This document shows, in pieces, positions 1-6,062 of a stretch of 7,809 bases of DNA. The notes under the pieces were generated by a model. That model ran no database searches, had not been told where the DNA came from, and worked only from the letters and a program-made list of their open reading frames with translations. Location of the stretch: NCBI GenBank assembly GCA_964636625.1, contig CAZWUL010000046.1, positions 1 through 7,809 on the forward strand, written 5' to 3'. Each line of letters opens with the position of its first letter. Within the stretch, counting starts at the first letter, position 1. The DNA is from CAZWUL01 sp964636625. GTDB lineage: Bacteria > Atribacterota > Phoenicimicrobiia > Phoenicimicrobiales > Stramentimicrobiaceae. A program made the position numbers and the translations under genes.

Positions 1-970
1 CACCGGATTCTACATTATCGCTAACATCTATACTGCCGGCAAAACGGGTATAGCCAGGGGTTCCAACTATACTGTCATCGGGCTCTACTATGCTAAGCGT
101 TGCAGGGAATTCAACCGGGCCTTTTGCATCACTGGTAACAGTGCCGGTATAATCACCTGTTCCAGTTGCTGCTATTCGAATCCATTTTCCTTCATCCGCT
201 GCTTTTAAGGTATAAGAGCCTCCTGTTGCACCACTAATATTTGTAAAACTACCACTCTCTGTACTCGCTCTTTGCCATTGTGCGCTTGCGGTTGCTCCTG
301 AAGGTGAAATTGTTATCGATAATCTTTCTCCAACAACAGGGGTCCCGTAAACGTTGATTGCCTCTAGCTCTGTTGTTGTAGCATTATATTCATCAGTTAT
401 ATTACCTACTGAATCATCTACATCAGAGTCATCTGTCACATCGCTTCCTTCTTCAATGATAGTGGTAACCTGCTCTACCAGATCTTCAAAATAATCAGAA
501 TCTTTTATCTCGTCCAGGTCAATATCTTCCTGAGCAACACCTTCATCTATCAATTCTTCTACAACCAATGCCAGGGCAGTTGATTCAGGGTCCATTGTCC
601 CGGCATCATAATTTTCATCTTCGGCTACCGCATCTGGAATGACGGCTTTTAAAACAACTGTGTTACCATTTACCTCTACTGTAGCAGTGACAACCGTATT
701 AGGATTTACAGCAATATTCTCAAAACTGTAATAACCATCTTCATCAGTGTATACGGTATGGGTAATTCCATTGGCATCAATCACTGTTACTTCAGCACCG
801 GCTATCGGTACCCAGCCGGAAACATCTCTGGATATTCCCATGGCAACAGGTGGCACTAATACTCTTCCCTCGATGATGCCCTTGGTTTGTGGGGGCATAA
901 GGCATCCGACAAAAAGGAACACAATAACAATAAACATAGTTATTGTTAAAATATGTTTGTTATATTTCAT
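1..970 (-). CDS. Surface lipoprotein with carboxypeptidase-regulatory-like and Ig-like domains (partial, C-terminus missing)
   Basis: This reading frame is open from an ATG at 970-968 to the left edge, giving 323 residues with no stop, so the C-terminus is missing. An AAAGGA ribosome site (981-986) lies 10 nt upstream of the ATG. Residues 1-22 form a basic then hydrophobic signal peptide ending FLFVGC, a slightly atypical lipobox with Cys23 as the likely lipidated residue. Residues about 31-105 look like a carboxypeptidase-regulatory-like beta-sandwich: IIEGRV, then VPIAGAEVTVIDANG, then TDEDGYYSFENI. Residues 115-200 are acidic and probably helical or linker. Residues 207-286 match the bacterial Ig-like domain seen in surface-layer and adhesin proteins, with the landmarks QWQRA, TNISGAT, YTL, GKWIRI and GTGDYTGTV. 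A further domain begins near residue 290. I infer an extracellular adhesin-like or envelope protein. The upstream c-di-GMP riboswitch fits a role in attachment. The exact function is unknown. Confidence 0.88.
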   Translation of the reverse strand, partial: MKYNKHILTITMFIVIVFLFVGCLMPPQTKGIIEGRVLVPPVAMGISRDVSGWVPIAGAEVTVIDANGITHTVYTDEDGYYSFENIAVNPNTVVTATVEVNGNTVVLKAVIPDAVAEDENYDAGTMDPESTALALVVEELIDEGVAQEDIDLDEIKDSDYFEDLVEQVTTIIEEGSDVTDDSDVDDSVGNITDEYNATTTELEAINVYGTPVVGERLSITISPSGATASAQWQRASTESGSFTNISGATGGSYTLKAADEGKWIRIAATGTGDYTGTVTSDAKGPVEFPATLSIVEPDDSIVGTPGYTRFAGSIDVSDNVESG

Positions 971-1492
971 TTTCAAATAATCCTTTCTATATTTTTTCTT
1001 TTTATTATTCTTGCAGGTTCATTATCGTAAGCTTTCTTCATTAACATTAAACACCGAAGAACTTTTTATCAAAACAAAAAAATTCCCCTATAATGCAAGT
1101 ATAATTACTTTTTTGTTAATTTCTGGTAGTTCTACTTAATATCTTCCAGTGAATTACAGTATTTTCAACCTTTGCACATCACCCCCTTTAATTGATAATT
1201 GACATAGACATGAATAGGAGTTTTTTTGATGCATTTATACTGCTTTTTTTGGAAAAAAATGGGATGTTTTAAATGCTTTTTTGTAGAGTTGGTTTTATGA
1301 AGTATTGTTTGAAGAAAATTGAATTTTTTTGTTGCCGTTACTACCAAACTGATACCATTACGAATGCGATTAAAACCATTGTGATATTTTGTAAAATATT
1401 TTTTCTTAAATTTTAGCAAAAAATAATCAGGTGTAAACATTACCATTATTAGAAACTCCCACCTGTCCTGTATTCAGGCATGAAAAAATAAA
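971..1492 (-). other. Long AT-rich leader between c-di-GMP riboswitch and lipoprotein gene
   Basis: About 520 nt separate the riboswitch from the lipoprotein start. I see no convincing intrinsic terminator here; the only short hairpin right after the aptamer is CCTG-AATA-CAGG near 1468-1479. The stretch contains the doubtful 93-codon ORF described separately. It also holds an isolated, very strong Shine-Dalgarno-like sequence (AAAGGGGGTGAT on the minus strand, 1178-1189), followed by only a few codons before a stop in every frame. The leader could hold a degraded gene or be a long 5' UTR. Confidence 0.5.
1165..1446 (-). CDS. Doubtful small basic ORF directly behind the riboswitch
   Basis: A 93-codon frame starts at ATG 1446-1444 with a plausible GGTGGGAG ribosome site (1456-1463) 9 nt upstream, and begins 47 nt after the riboswitch aptamer. 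The product would be very rich in Lys, Phe, Ile and Asn with no domain, signal peptide or membrane segment I recognise. That composition is what random AT-rich DNA yields. The position and ribosome site argue for a real riboswitch-controlled gene, while the composition and a second strong Shine-Dalgarno inside its 3' end argue against. I regard it as more likely non-coding or a decayed gene. Confidence 0.2.
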   Translation of the reverse strand: MVMFTPDYFLLKFKKKYFTKYHNGFNRIRNGISLVVTATKKFNFLQTILHKTNSTKKHLKHPIFFQKKQYKCIKKTPIHVYVNYQLKGVMCKG

Positions 1493-1572
1493 TCGGCAGC
1501 CCGGTTGCCATAGCTATAGCTTTAGGCCAGGGCTTTGCACTCTAACCTTTCGGATAGTTTGCCTTTATCAAT
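1493..1572 (-). promoter_or_regulatory. Class I cyclic-di-GMP riboswitch (GEMM-I)
   Basis: Read on the minus strand, the segment shows the GEMM-I landmarks in order. AAAGGCAAAC lies at 1566-1557. A hairpin follows with a GAAA tetraloop (1551-1548, CCGAAAGG context). Next come GCAAAGCC at 1538-1531 and CCTAA at 1526-1522. A short hairpin with loop TATA then leads to TATGG at 1512-1508, and the 3' CCGGGCTGCCG is at 1504-1494. The GAAA loop and the CCTAA/TATGG pair form the known tetraloop-receptor tertiary contact. This family binds the second messenger c-di-GMP and commonly controls motility, adhesion and surface genes. It reads toward the lipoprotein gene. The expression platform is not clear: the first ribosome site downstream is GGTGGGAG at 1463-1456, so translational control is possible. 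Confidence 0.93.
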
Positions 1573-1783
1573 TTACGTGTGGTTCTTTTCAGCTTTAAAA
1601 TAACTGCTTTTACTTTCTATTATAAAATGTTGGCTATTAATTATAATTTATATACTTCGACTAATATACTTATAGCATAGTTCATAGTTAATTTTCAAGA
1701 GAATACCTAATATATTATTCCCTAAAAATAATGTTTTTAGACAATAATACTAAAAAATTATGAATTTTTAACAATTAGAGCTT
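1573..1783. other. AT-rich intergenic region upstream of the riboswitch
   Basis: No gene is visible. On the minus strand, candidate promoter pieces for the riboswitch transcript are TTGAAA at 1698-1693 followed 17-18 nt later by CTATAAG, and an isolated TATAAT at 1624-1619. Neither is good enough to call with confidence. The stretch also contains one copy of the 18-bp repeat AATAATACTAAAAAATTA (1743-1760). Confidence 0.4.
1743..1760 (+). repeat. 18-bp direct repeat, copy 1
   Basis: The sequence AATAATACTAAAAAATTA recurs exactly at 3223-3240 in the same orientation. The similarity continues outward in both directions: TTTAGAC precedes both copies (with extra bases in copy 2), and a GAAT-T run follows both. 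The two copies bracket the CNNM gene. Confidence 0.7.
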
Positions 1784-1809
1784 ATAGGGGGTCAAAATAG
1801 GGGGTCAAA
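1784..1809 (+). repeat. 13-bp perfect tandem duplication ATAGGGGGTCAAA
   Basis: The unit ATAGGGGGTCAAA occurs twice back to back (1784-1796 and 1797-1809). The second unit runs into the left arm of the inverted repeat at 1801-1870, so both share the GGGGTCAAA core. Confidence 0.9.
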
Positions 1810-1870
1810 TCTTTATTATTGACACTTTATTTAATAAAAACTTATTTGTCAATAATAAAGATTTGACCCC
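1801..1870. repeat. Perfect 24-bp inverted repeat (REP/MITE-like element)
   Basis: The left arm 1801-1824 begins GGGGTCAAATCTTT and ends TTGACA. The right arm 1847-1870 is its exact reverse complement. They are separated by a 22-nt AT-only loop apart from two C residues. GGGGTCA-type palindromic repeats resemble elements mobilised by REP-associated Y1 tyrosine transposases, but no transposase is in the window. The right arm ends at the stop codon of the CNNM gene (TAG, 1872-1870), so the element lies immediately behind or partly inside that gene's end. It lacks a U-tract on either strand, so I do not call it an intrinsic terminator, though the hairpin could stabilise the mRNA 3' end. Confidence 0.85.
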
Positions 1871-2889
1871 TAGTCTTTCTTTTTGGCAATCCCCCGTAGC
1901 AGCCTTCCCAGAATATCGGTACCGGTGACAATAGTGGGATTATCGTTCCAGAGAAGTATTATATCATTTTCCACAATGTCTTCGTGCCTGTCTCCGGGTC
2001 TCACTTGAAAAAGTGGAATTAATTCACCTAATTTTTTCTTTTTATCCTTTACCATAATAGGCTTATGGCAATACCGATATGGATTAAAATGTTTGGGAGC
2101 AAACAATGCTCCTTTGATAAACTCATCAGCATTTAACACCAGGTGTGGTTCGTTTTCTGCATCCACTATAACAACCCAGCTTTTTGCTGAGCGATTCACC
2201 TTTTGCAGAAATGCATCTTCAGGGGTTGGCGTTATCTGCGGGAAGACTGGTTTTGGGCCTTCAAACTCGAGCTCTATAATGCTATCTTTGGCAACAGGTT
2301 CTCCCTCTTCTTCTAAGGGCACATCATCAAGTTCAAGAAAATTTAATGCTCCCTGCCCTTCAACCCTGGCAATATCACTTTCTACTGATTCCATATGCAG
2401 CCTGATTACACTTCTTAAATCCTTTTCTTTAAAATACCTTAGCTTTTCACCACCCAAATACTTATCCAGAATCAAGGCAGTAGGTTTTGCCACCGGAAAA
2501 AGCAATACCTGGTAAAAGAGCAATACCGGCAAAAAGAAGGATGTTACATCCAGGGCATGGCGGCTGAAGTAAGATTGAGGAATAATTTCAGCAAAAATAG
2601 TAATAACCACTGTGGAAAAAAGAAAGGCAGCTACTCCTGCCAGAATAGAATCTGAAAGCAAAGCCAGGAGTACATTTACTCCCACATTTCCCCAGAGAAT
2701 AGTAACCAGAGCATAATTAGCATTATCGCGCAGTTTTAAAACTCTTTTTGCCCTGGTATCACCACTTCTGGCGGCAACCTTAAGCTCCAGCATGTCAAGG
2801 GAAAACAGCCCCAGGTTCAATCCAGAAAACATGGCAGATTGTGACAGGCAAACAAAAATACCAATCCAGATGAAAAATGGCGTATTCAT
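1870..2889 (-). CDS. CNNM/DUF21-domain membrane protein, CorC/HlyC-like putative cation (Mg/Co) transporter
   Basis: The gene encodes 339 residues. I choose ATG 2889-2887 (MNTPFFIW) because AAGGAG sits 7 nt upstream. The frame stays open to 2985, but that extension is highly charged and has no ribosome site. Residues 1-150 form the CNNM (DUF21) membrane domain: hydrophobic segments near 5-30, 60-80, 82-102 and 115-135. They carry the family hallmarks SGLN (22-25), an L-GN-VNVLL stretch (65-76) and AEIIPQ (100-105). The cytoplasmic part (about 150-339) contains an acidic linker and CBS-like sequence, with VVIVDAENEPHLVL and a closing IVTGTDILGRLL. The family is linked to Mg2+/Co2+ efflux or homeostasis in the inner membrane. 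CBS motifs are weak by eye and no C-terminal CorC domain is present, so the protein is a short family member. It stands alone, divergent from the ABC operon, with the inverted repeat at its 3' end. Confidence 0.9.
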   Translation of the reverse strand: MNTPFFIWIGIFVCLSQSAMFSGLNLGLFSLDMLELKVAARSGDTRAKRVLKLRDNANYALVTILWGNVGVNVLLALLSDSILAGVAAFLFSTVVITIFAEIIPQSYFSRHALDVTSFFLPVLLFYQVLLFPVAKPTALILDKYLGGEKLRYFKEKDLRSVIRLHMESVESDIARVEGQGALNFLELDDVPLEEEGEPVAKDSIIELEFEGPKPVFPQITPTPEDAFLQKVNRSAKSWVVIVDAENEPHLVLNADEFIKGALFAPKHFNPYRYCHKPIMVKDKKKKLGELIPLFQVRPGDRHEDIVENDIILLWNDNPTIVTGTDILGRLLRGIAKKKD

Positions 2890-3090
2890 TTTAGTGCTCC
2901 TTATAATATTTAAAAAAGTCTTTGAATGATTCCCTTCCCTTTCTTTTTTATTTCTAATATACTTCAAAATACACTTTTTTCCCATATCTCATTGAAAAAT
3001 AATTATTAAAGCTTTTTTTATTCTTCGTTATTGTTATTTCTTTCTTGGTAATGCTTTTTTCAGGTCATTTTTAATTATTTTTTGCCAATT

Positions 3091-3119
3091 TTGACAAAAA
3101 CAAAATATTTTGTTATCTT
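3091..3119 (+). promoter_or_regulatory. Sigma70-type promoter for the ABC importer operon
   Basis: A consensus -35 TTGACA (3091-3096) is followed by a 17-nt spacer and a TATCTT -10 (3114-3119). It points to the substrate-binding protein gene, giving a leader of roughly 220 nt. It is the best promoter match in the region. Confidence 0.6.
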
Positions 3120-3131
3120 AATATAACAAAA
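3099..3131. promoter_or_regulatory. Overlapping palindromes across the promoter (candidate operator)
   Basis: AACAAAATATTTTGTT (3099-3114) is a perfect 16-bp palindrome in the -35/-10 spacer. TTTTGTTAT (3108-3116) is also mirrored by ATAACAAAA (3123-3131) across six bases. The shared TTTTGTT half-site therefore has partners on both sides, making three half-sites over the -10. This geometry suits a dimeric repressor. The spacing does not fit the usual Rex site, and I do not assign a regulator. Confidence 0.45.
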
Positions 3132-3193
3132 AATTGCTTTTTATAGTCTTAAATAACTTAAAATAGATTTATCCCGCACAATATTTCTCGCTA

Positions 3194-3219
3194 AATTTAG
3201 ACACCCAATTTAGACACCC
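3194..3219 (+). repeat. 13-bp perfect tandem duplication AATTTAGACACCC
   Basis: The unit AATTTAGACACCC occurs twice back to back (3194-3206 and 3207-3219), just before copy 2 of the 18-bp direct repeat. Unit length equals that of the tandem duplication at 1784-1809, though the sequence differs. Confidence 0.9.
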
Positions 3220-3222
3220 AAA

Positions 3223-3240
3223 AATAATACTAAAAAATTA
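3223..3240 (+). repeat. 18-bp direct repeat, copy 2
   Basis: This is an exact copy of 1743-1760 in the same orientation, about 1.48 kb away on the other side of the CNNM gene. Confidence 0.7.
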
Positions 3241-3284
3241 CAGAATATTATGGTCTGGAGGTGATTTTAAAGCCAAAATAATTA

Positions 3285-3304
3285 TTACTTTAATATTAAA
3301 GTAA
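3285..3304. promoter_or_regulatory. 20-bp perfect palindrome upstream of the substrate-binding protein gene
   Basis: TTACTTTAATATTAAAGTAA is fully self-complementary and ends 40 nt before the ATG at 3345, shortly upstream of the ribosome site. It could be an operator or an mRNA hairpin in the leader. The AT-only core makes a chance palindrome conceivable. Confidence 0.4.
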
Positions 3305-3344
3305 ATAAGTAAAGTCACAAATAATAAAAAAGGAGAAAGTATCT

Positions 3345-4949
3345 ATGAAAAGAAATTTATTAATTATATTCATAGTAGCCGCTCTGCTGGCAAGTTTTAG
3401 CATGGGGGTAGTTGCGGAACGTGTACCGAAATTAACCATTAAGACAACTACTGAAGGTTATGACCCGATAAGATATGAAGCAGCCTTTTTAATCCAGGAA
3501 AACTGGGCAGAATTAGGTATTGAAGTTGATGTCGAACCAACAGAATTCAGTGCCTTAATCCAACAGTTTTATAATGAGCAGGACTTTGAAATTGCCATTG
3601 CCGGCTGGTCAGGCAGAGTAGACAGGTTAGACCCACAGCATTTTTTAGGTACCCTGGAATCCCATCAAACTGATTTGGGAGCAAATAACCCTGGTGGCTA
3701 TGTTAATGAACGATACGATGAATTATTTGCCCTGCAATCAGCTGAATTTGACCAGGATAAACGACGTGAGTATGTTCACGAGATGCAGGAAATAGGTATG
3801 CGTGACCAGGCAGTAAATATTTTATTTTACAGAGATGAAGTTGTTGCCTACAATAAAGACAGGTTTACCGGATTTGTGCCGATGGCCGGAGAGGCAATTT
3901 ATAATGAATGGATACCTTTTACTGTTGAACCAGTTGGCGAAAAACGAGTCTTGACTATAGGTACCACCCAGGAGCCCGACACAATTAACCCTCTTGACTC
4001 AACAACAGTTTGGGGCTGGAAATTTATGAGAATGTATTATGACAAGCTTGTCAGACTATCACCAGAAATAGAACCCCTTCCCTGGGCAGCTGAATCTGTT
4101 GAGGCTGTTGATGATGTCACAATAGAAGTAGTACTGCGTGAAGGCATGACTTTCCATGACGGAATGCCGGTAACAGTGGAAGATGTTAAATTTAGTTATG
4201 ACTATTATGTGGAGCAGGATTTTCCTTATTTCCGCCCATTCTATCAGCCTCTTGATGAAGTAATTATTGTTGATGACAATACATTACATTTTGTCCTGAA
4301 AGAACCTACCTCTTTCTTTATTACCGTTACTTTAAGTCAGATTCCTATTCTTCCAAAACATATCTGGGAAGATATCGAAGTAGCTAATCAGCTTTCACCG
4401 GAAGATATTCCTACTATTGGAAGTGGTCCTATGATGTTTGATGTATACGAAAGAGGCGAATACAAGAGAATGGTCAAATTTGATGATTACTTCAAAGCCG
4501 ACGAAGTCGATATAGATGCTATTGAATATATTGTGTATGCTGATGCTGAAGGTGTTTACACCGGACTGGTCACAGAAAGAGTAGATATGACCGGCTGGAG
4601 ACTGGAACCTGCCCAAATTGAACTGGCAAGAAACGAAGAACACCTGGAAGTTGTTGGGGTACCGGATTTCGGTTACTATCATATGACCTATAACTTAAGA
4701 ATACCCCCTCTTGATGATGTTGAATATCGAAGAGCTATAGCCCATGCTATTCCGCAGGACACCTTCATAAATGTCCTATTGGATGGCCTGGGAGAACGGG
4801 GTACTTCAATAGTTGCTCCTGTTAATGCCTTCTGGCATAACCCGGATGTACCAACTTTCGAATATGACCTGGATATTGCCAGGGAAAAATTGGAAGCAGC
4901 CGGTTACTGGTGGGATGATGAAGGATTTTTAAATTTCCCGCAAGATTAA
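3345..4949 (+). CDS. ABC transporter substrate-binding protein, family 5 (SBP_bac_5), circularly permuted
   Basis: The gene encodes 534 residues with AGGAG 9 nt upstream of the ATG. Residues 1-24 are a cleavable signal peptide (likely cut after VVA24) with no lipobox, so the mature protein should be periplasmic or soluble outside the membrane. It should bind oligopeptides, dipeptides or small sugars and deliver them to the two permeases encoded next. The domain order is abnormal. Residues 28-195 are what is normally the C-terminal segment: LTIKTTTEG, IQENWAELGIEVDVEP, the AGW at 86-88 with LDP following, YVNERYDELF, and the closing LFYRDEVVAYNKDRFTGFVP. Residues 201-534 are what is normally the N-terminal part: LTIGTTQEPDTINPL (203-217), PWAAESVE, LREGMTFHDG (FHDG at 270-273), EDVKFSYDYY, ILPKHIWE, IGSGPM, VEYRRAIAHAI and YDLDIAREKLEAAGY. 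The chain stops where the C-terminal segment normally begins. Total length equals one ordinary family member, so this is a permutation and not a duplication. Specificity cannot be read from sequence. Confidence 0.92.
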   Translation: MKRNLLIIFIVAALLASFSMGVVAERVPKLTIKTTTEGYDPIRYEAAFLIQENWAELGIEVDVEPTEFSALIQQFYNEQDFEIAIAGWSGRVDRLDPQHFLGTLESHQTDLGANNPGGYVNERYDELFALQSAEFDQDKRREYVHEMQEIGMRDQAVNILFYRDEVVAYNKDRFTGFVPMAGEAIYNEWIPFTVEPVGEKRVLTIGTTQEPDTINPLDSTTVWGWKFMRMYYDKLVRLSPEIEPLPWAAESVEAVDDVTIEVVLREGMTFHDGMPVTVEDVKFSYDYYVEQDFPYFRPFYQPLDEVIIVDDNTLHFVLKEPTSFFITVTLSQIPILPKHIWEDIEVANQLSPEDIPTIGSGPMMFDVYERGEYKRMVKFDDYFKADEVDIDAIEYIVYADAEGVYTGLVTERVDMTGWRLEPAQIELARNEEHLEVVGVPDFGYYHMTYNLRIPPLDDVEYRRAIAHAIPQDTFINVLLDGLGERGTSIVAPVNAFWHNPDVPTFEYDLDIAREKLEAAGYWWDDEGFLNFPQD

Positions 4950-4982
4950 TAAAAAAATTGACAGTATTTTAGGAATATAAAC

Positions 4983-5014
4983 AAATGGGGAGAGAGATGA
5001 CTCTTTCCCCATTT
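4983..5014 (+). terminator. Strong stem-loop between binding-protein and permease genes (attenuator or mRNA stabiliser)
   Basis: AAATGGGGAGAGAG (4983-4996) pairs with CTCTTTCCCCATTT (5001-5014) around an ATGA loop: 14 pairs with a single G-U. The T-run after the stem is short (four T, partly inside the stem), so termination would be partial at best. It lies 33 nt after the binding-protein stop. A hairpin here is typical of importer operons in which the binding protein is made in excess over the permeases. Confidence 0.65.
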
Positions 5015-5069
5015 TCATGCACTAATTTATTTTATATTATATATTCGATATAGAGCAACGGAGTTGTTT

Positions 5070-6059
5070 ATGGGTAAAGGTGAATTTATAATCAAGAGAA
5101 TATTACAGCTTTTACTGACCTTTTTTATTATTCTAACTATTTTATTTTTTTTATTCCGCTTAGCCCTTCCTGATCCTACTGCCGGACTTGTTATGGCCGG
5201 ATTAACAGTGGAAGAGCAGGAAATGGTAAAAGCCCGTTTCGGTCTGGACAAAGGTCTTTTTGAACAATATGTTATTTACCTTAGAAATTTTGTTCAGGGA
5301 GAGTTAGGTCTTTCTTTTCACTATAAAGCTGCTGTTTTTCCAATATTATTGGAAAAACTTTTCAATACTATGGCACTAATGATTCCTGCAATTGTACTAT
5401 CATATCTTATTGGACCACTACTCGGGGTCCTGCTATCCTGGAAAAGGGGAAGTAAAATTGAAATTACCGGTATCATCGGGGGATTATTCCTGCGGTCGGC
5501 ACCGGTTTTCTGGACAGGAATGATATTTATTATGGTATTCGGCATTTGGTGGGGAATTTTCCCGACCAGCGGAATGAGAACACTCCCCTATGAAGCAACT
5601 AGTAACCTTGCTAAAATAATGACTTTAGATTATCTCTGGCACCTGTTCCTACCCATGCTGACTATTGCTATCTATTATTTAGGTCTGCCCATGCTGATTA
5701 TGAGAAATACAATGCTGGAAATCATGGGAGAGGATTTTATTGAGCTTTGCCAGGCCAAGGGACTAAGCGAACGGCGGATTATGTACAAGCATGTGGCACG
5801 TAATGCCCTATTACCGGTGGTAACACAGGCAGCTATTACTATCGGCCTGGCAGTTGGTGGACAGGTCGTTGTGGAGGTAGTCTTTTCCTGGCCGGGATTG
5901 GGAAGAGAAATGATACAGGCGGTCAGGACAAGTGATTTTCCTATGGCTCAAGGCGCCTTTATGATGATGGCCGGGCTGGTACTGGTCATGAATACCATCG
6001 CTGACCTGCTATATAGTTATCTTGACCCTCGCGTTGTCTTAAAAGGAGGTAGCAGGTAA
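5070..6059 (+). CDS. ABC transporter permease, OppB/DppB family
   Basis: The gene encodes 329 residues. I start at ATG 5070 because CGGAG (5059-5063) is 6 nt upstream; the in-frame TTG at 5064 directly abuts that site. This is one of the two inner-membrane subunits of a peptide-type importer. It has an N-terminal helix (about residues 8-29), then the extracytoplasmic region with FGLDKGLFEQYVIYLRNF and GELGLSFHY. The BPD_transp_1 core follows, with helices around 100-125, 135-165, 185-210 and, near the end, 255-275 and 290-315. The EAA loop that contacts the ATPase is at about 222-250 (DFIELCQAKGLSERRI then ARNALLP). The chain ends YLDPRVVLKGGSR, as usual for the family. The usual MPGDP motif after helix 1 appears as LPDP. 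It sits 120 nt after the binding-protein gene and 3 nt before the next permease. Length and motifs are ordinary, unlike its two partners. Confidence 0.95.
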   Translation: MGKGEFIIKRILQLLLTFFIILTILFFLFRLALPDPTAGLVMAGLTVEEQEMVKARFGLDKGLFEQYVIYLRNFVQGELGLSFHYKAAVFPILLEKLFNTMALMIPAIVLSYLIGPLLGVLLSWKRGSKIEITGIIGGLFLRSAPVFWTGMIFIMVFGIWWGIFPTSGMRTLPYEATSNLAKIMTLDYLWHLFLPMLTIAIYYLGLPMLIMRNTMLEIMGEDFIELCQAKGLSERRIMYKHVARNALLPVVTQAAITIGLAVGGQVVVEVVFSWPGLGREMIQAVRTSDFPMAQGAFMMMAGLVLVMNTIADLLYSYLDPRVVLKGGSR

Positions 6060-6062
6060 ACC

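Larger units (their letters stand above)
2890..3344. other. Divergent intergenic region between the CNNM gene and the ABC operon
   Basis: This AT-rich stretch holds the promoter and palindrome cluster at 3091-3131, a 13-bp tandem duplication at 3194-3219, copy 2 of the 18-bp repeat, an orphan GGAGGTGAT at 3256-3264 with no usable start codon behind it, and a 20-bp palindrome at 3285-3304. I see no gene. The promoter for the minus-strand CNNM gene must also lie here but cannot be picked with confidence. Confidence 0.6.

Noticed and set aside
747..980. Plus-strand open frame of 77 codons
   Set aside because: It lies antisense to the lipoprotein gene, has no ribosome site and covers that gene's signal peptide and start.
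1340..1385. GTTTTAATCGCATTCG-like stretch (minus strand) resembling the start of a CRISPR repeat
   Set aside because: It occurs once, with no spaced copies and no cas genes.
1801..1870. The long inverted repeat as a Rho-independent terminator
   Set aside because: The arms are AT-rich, the loop is 22 nt, and no T-tract follows on either strand.
2093..2515. Plus-strand open frame of 140 codons
   Set aside because: It is a Ser-rich antisense shadow of the CNNM gene.
2890..2985. N-terminal extension of the CNNM protein by 32 residues
   Set aside because: The extension is charged, has no ribosome site, and the internal ATG at 2889 has AAGGAG at ideal spacing directly before the membrane domain.
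4395..4682. Minus-strand open frame of 95 codons, and similar ones at 5027-5251, 5321-5545, 6936-7142 and 7280-7585
   Set aside because: All are antisense to well-supported transporter genes and have no recognisable protein features.
3345..4949. Binding-protein gene as a fusion or tandem duplication of two binding proteins
   Set aside because: Each segment of the family is present only once and the total length is that of a single protein, so permutation explains it better.
4958..4981. TTGACA followed by TATAAA as a promoter for the permease genes
   Set aside because: The spacer is only 12 nt, too short for a sigma70 promoter, and no -10 is found at 16-18 nt.
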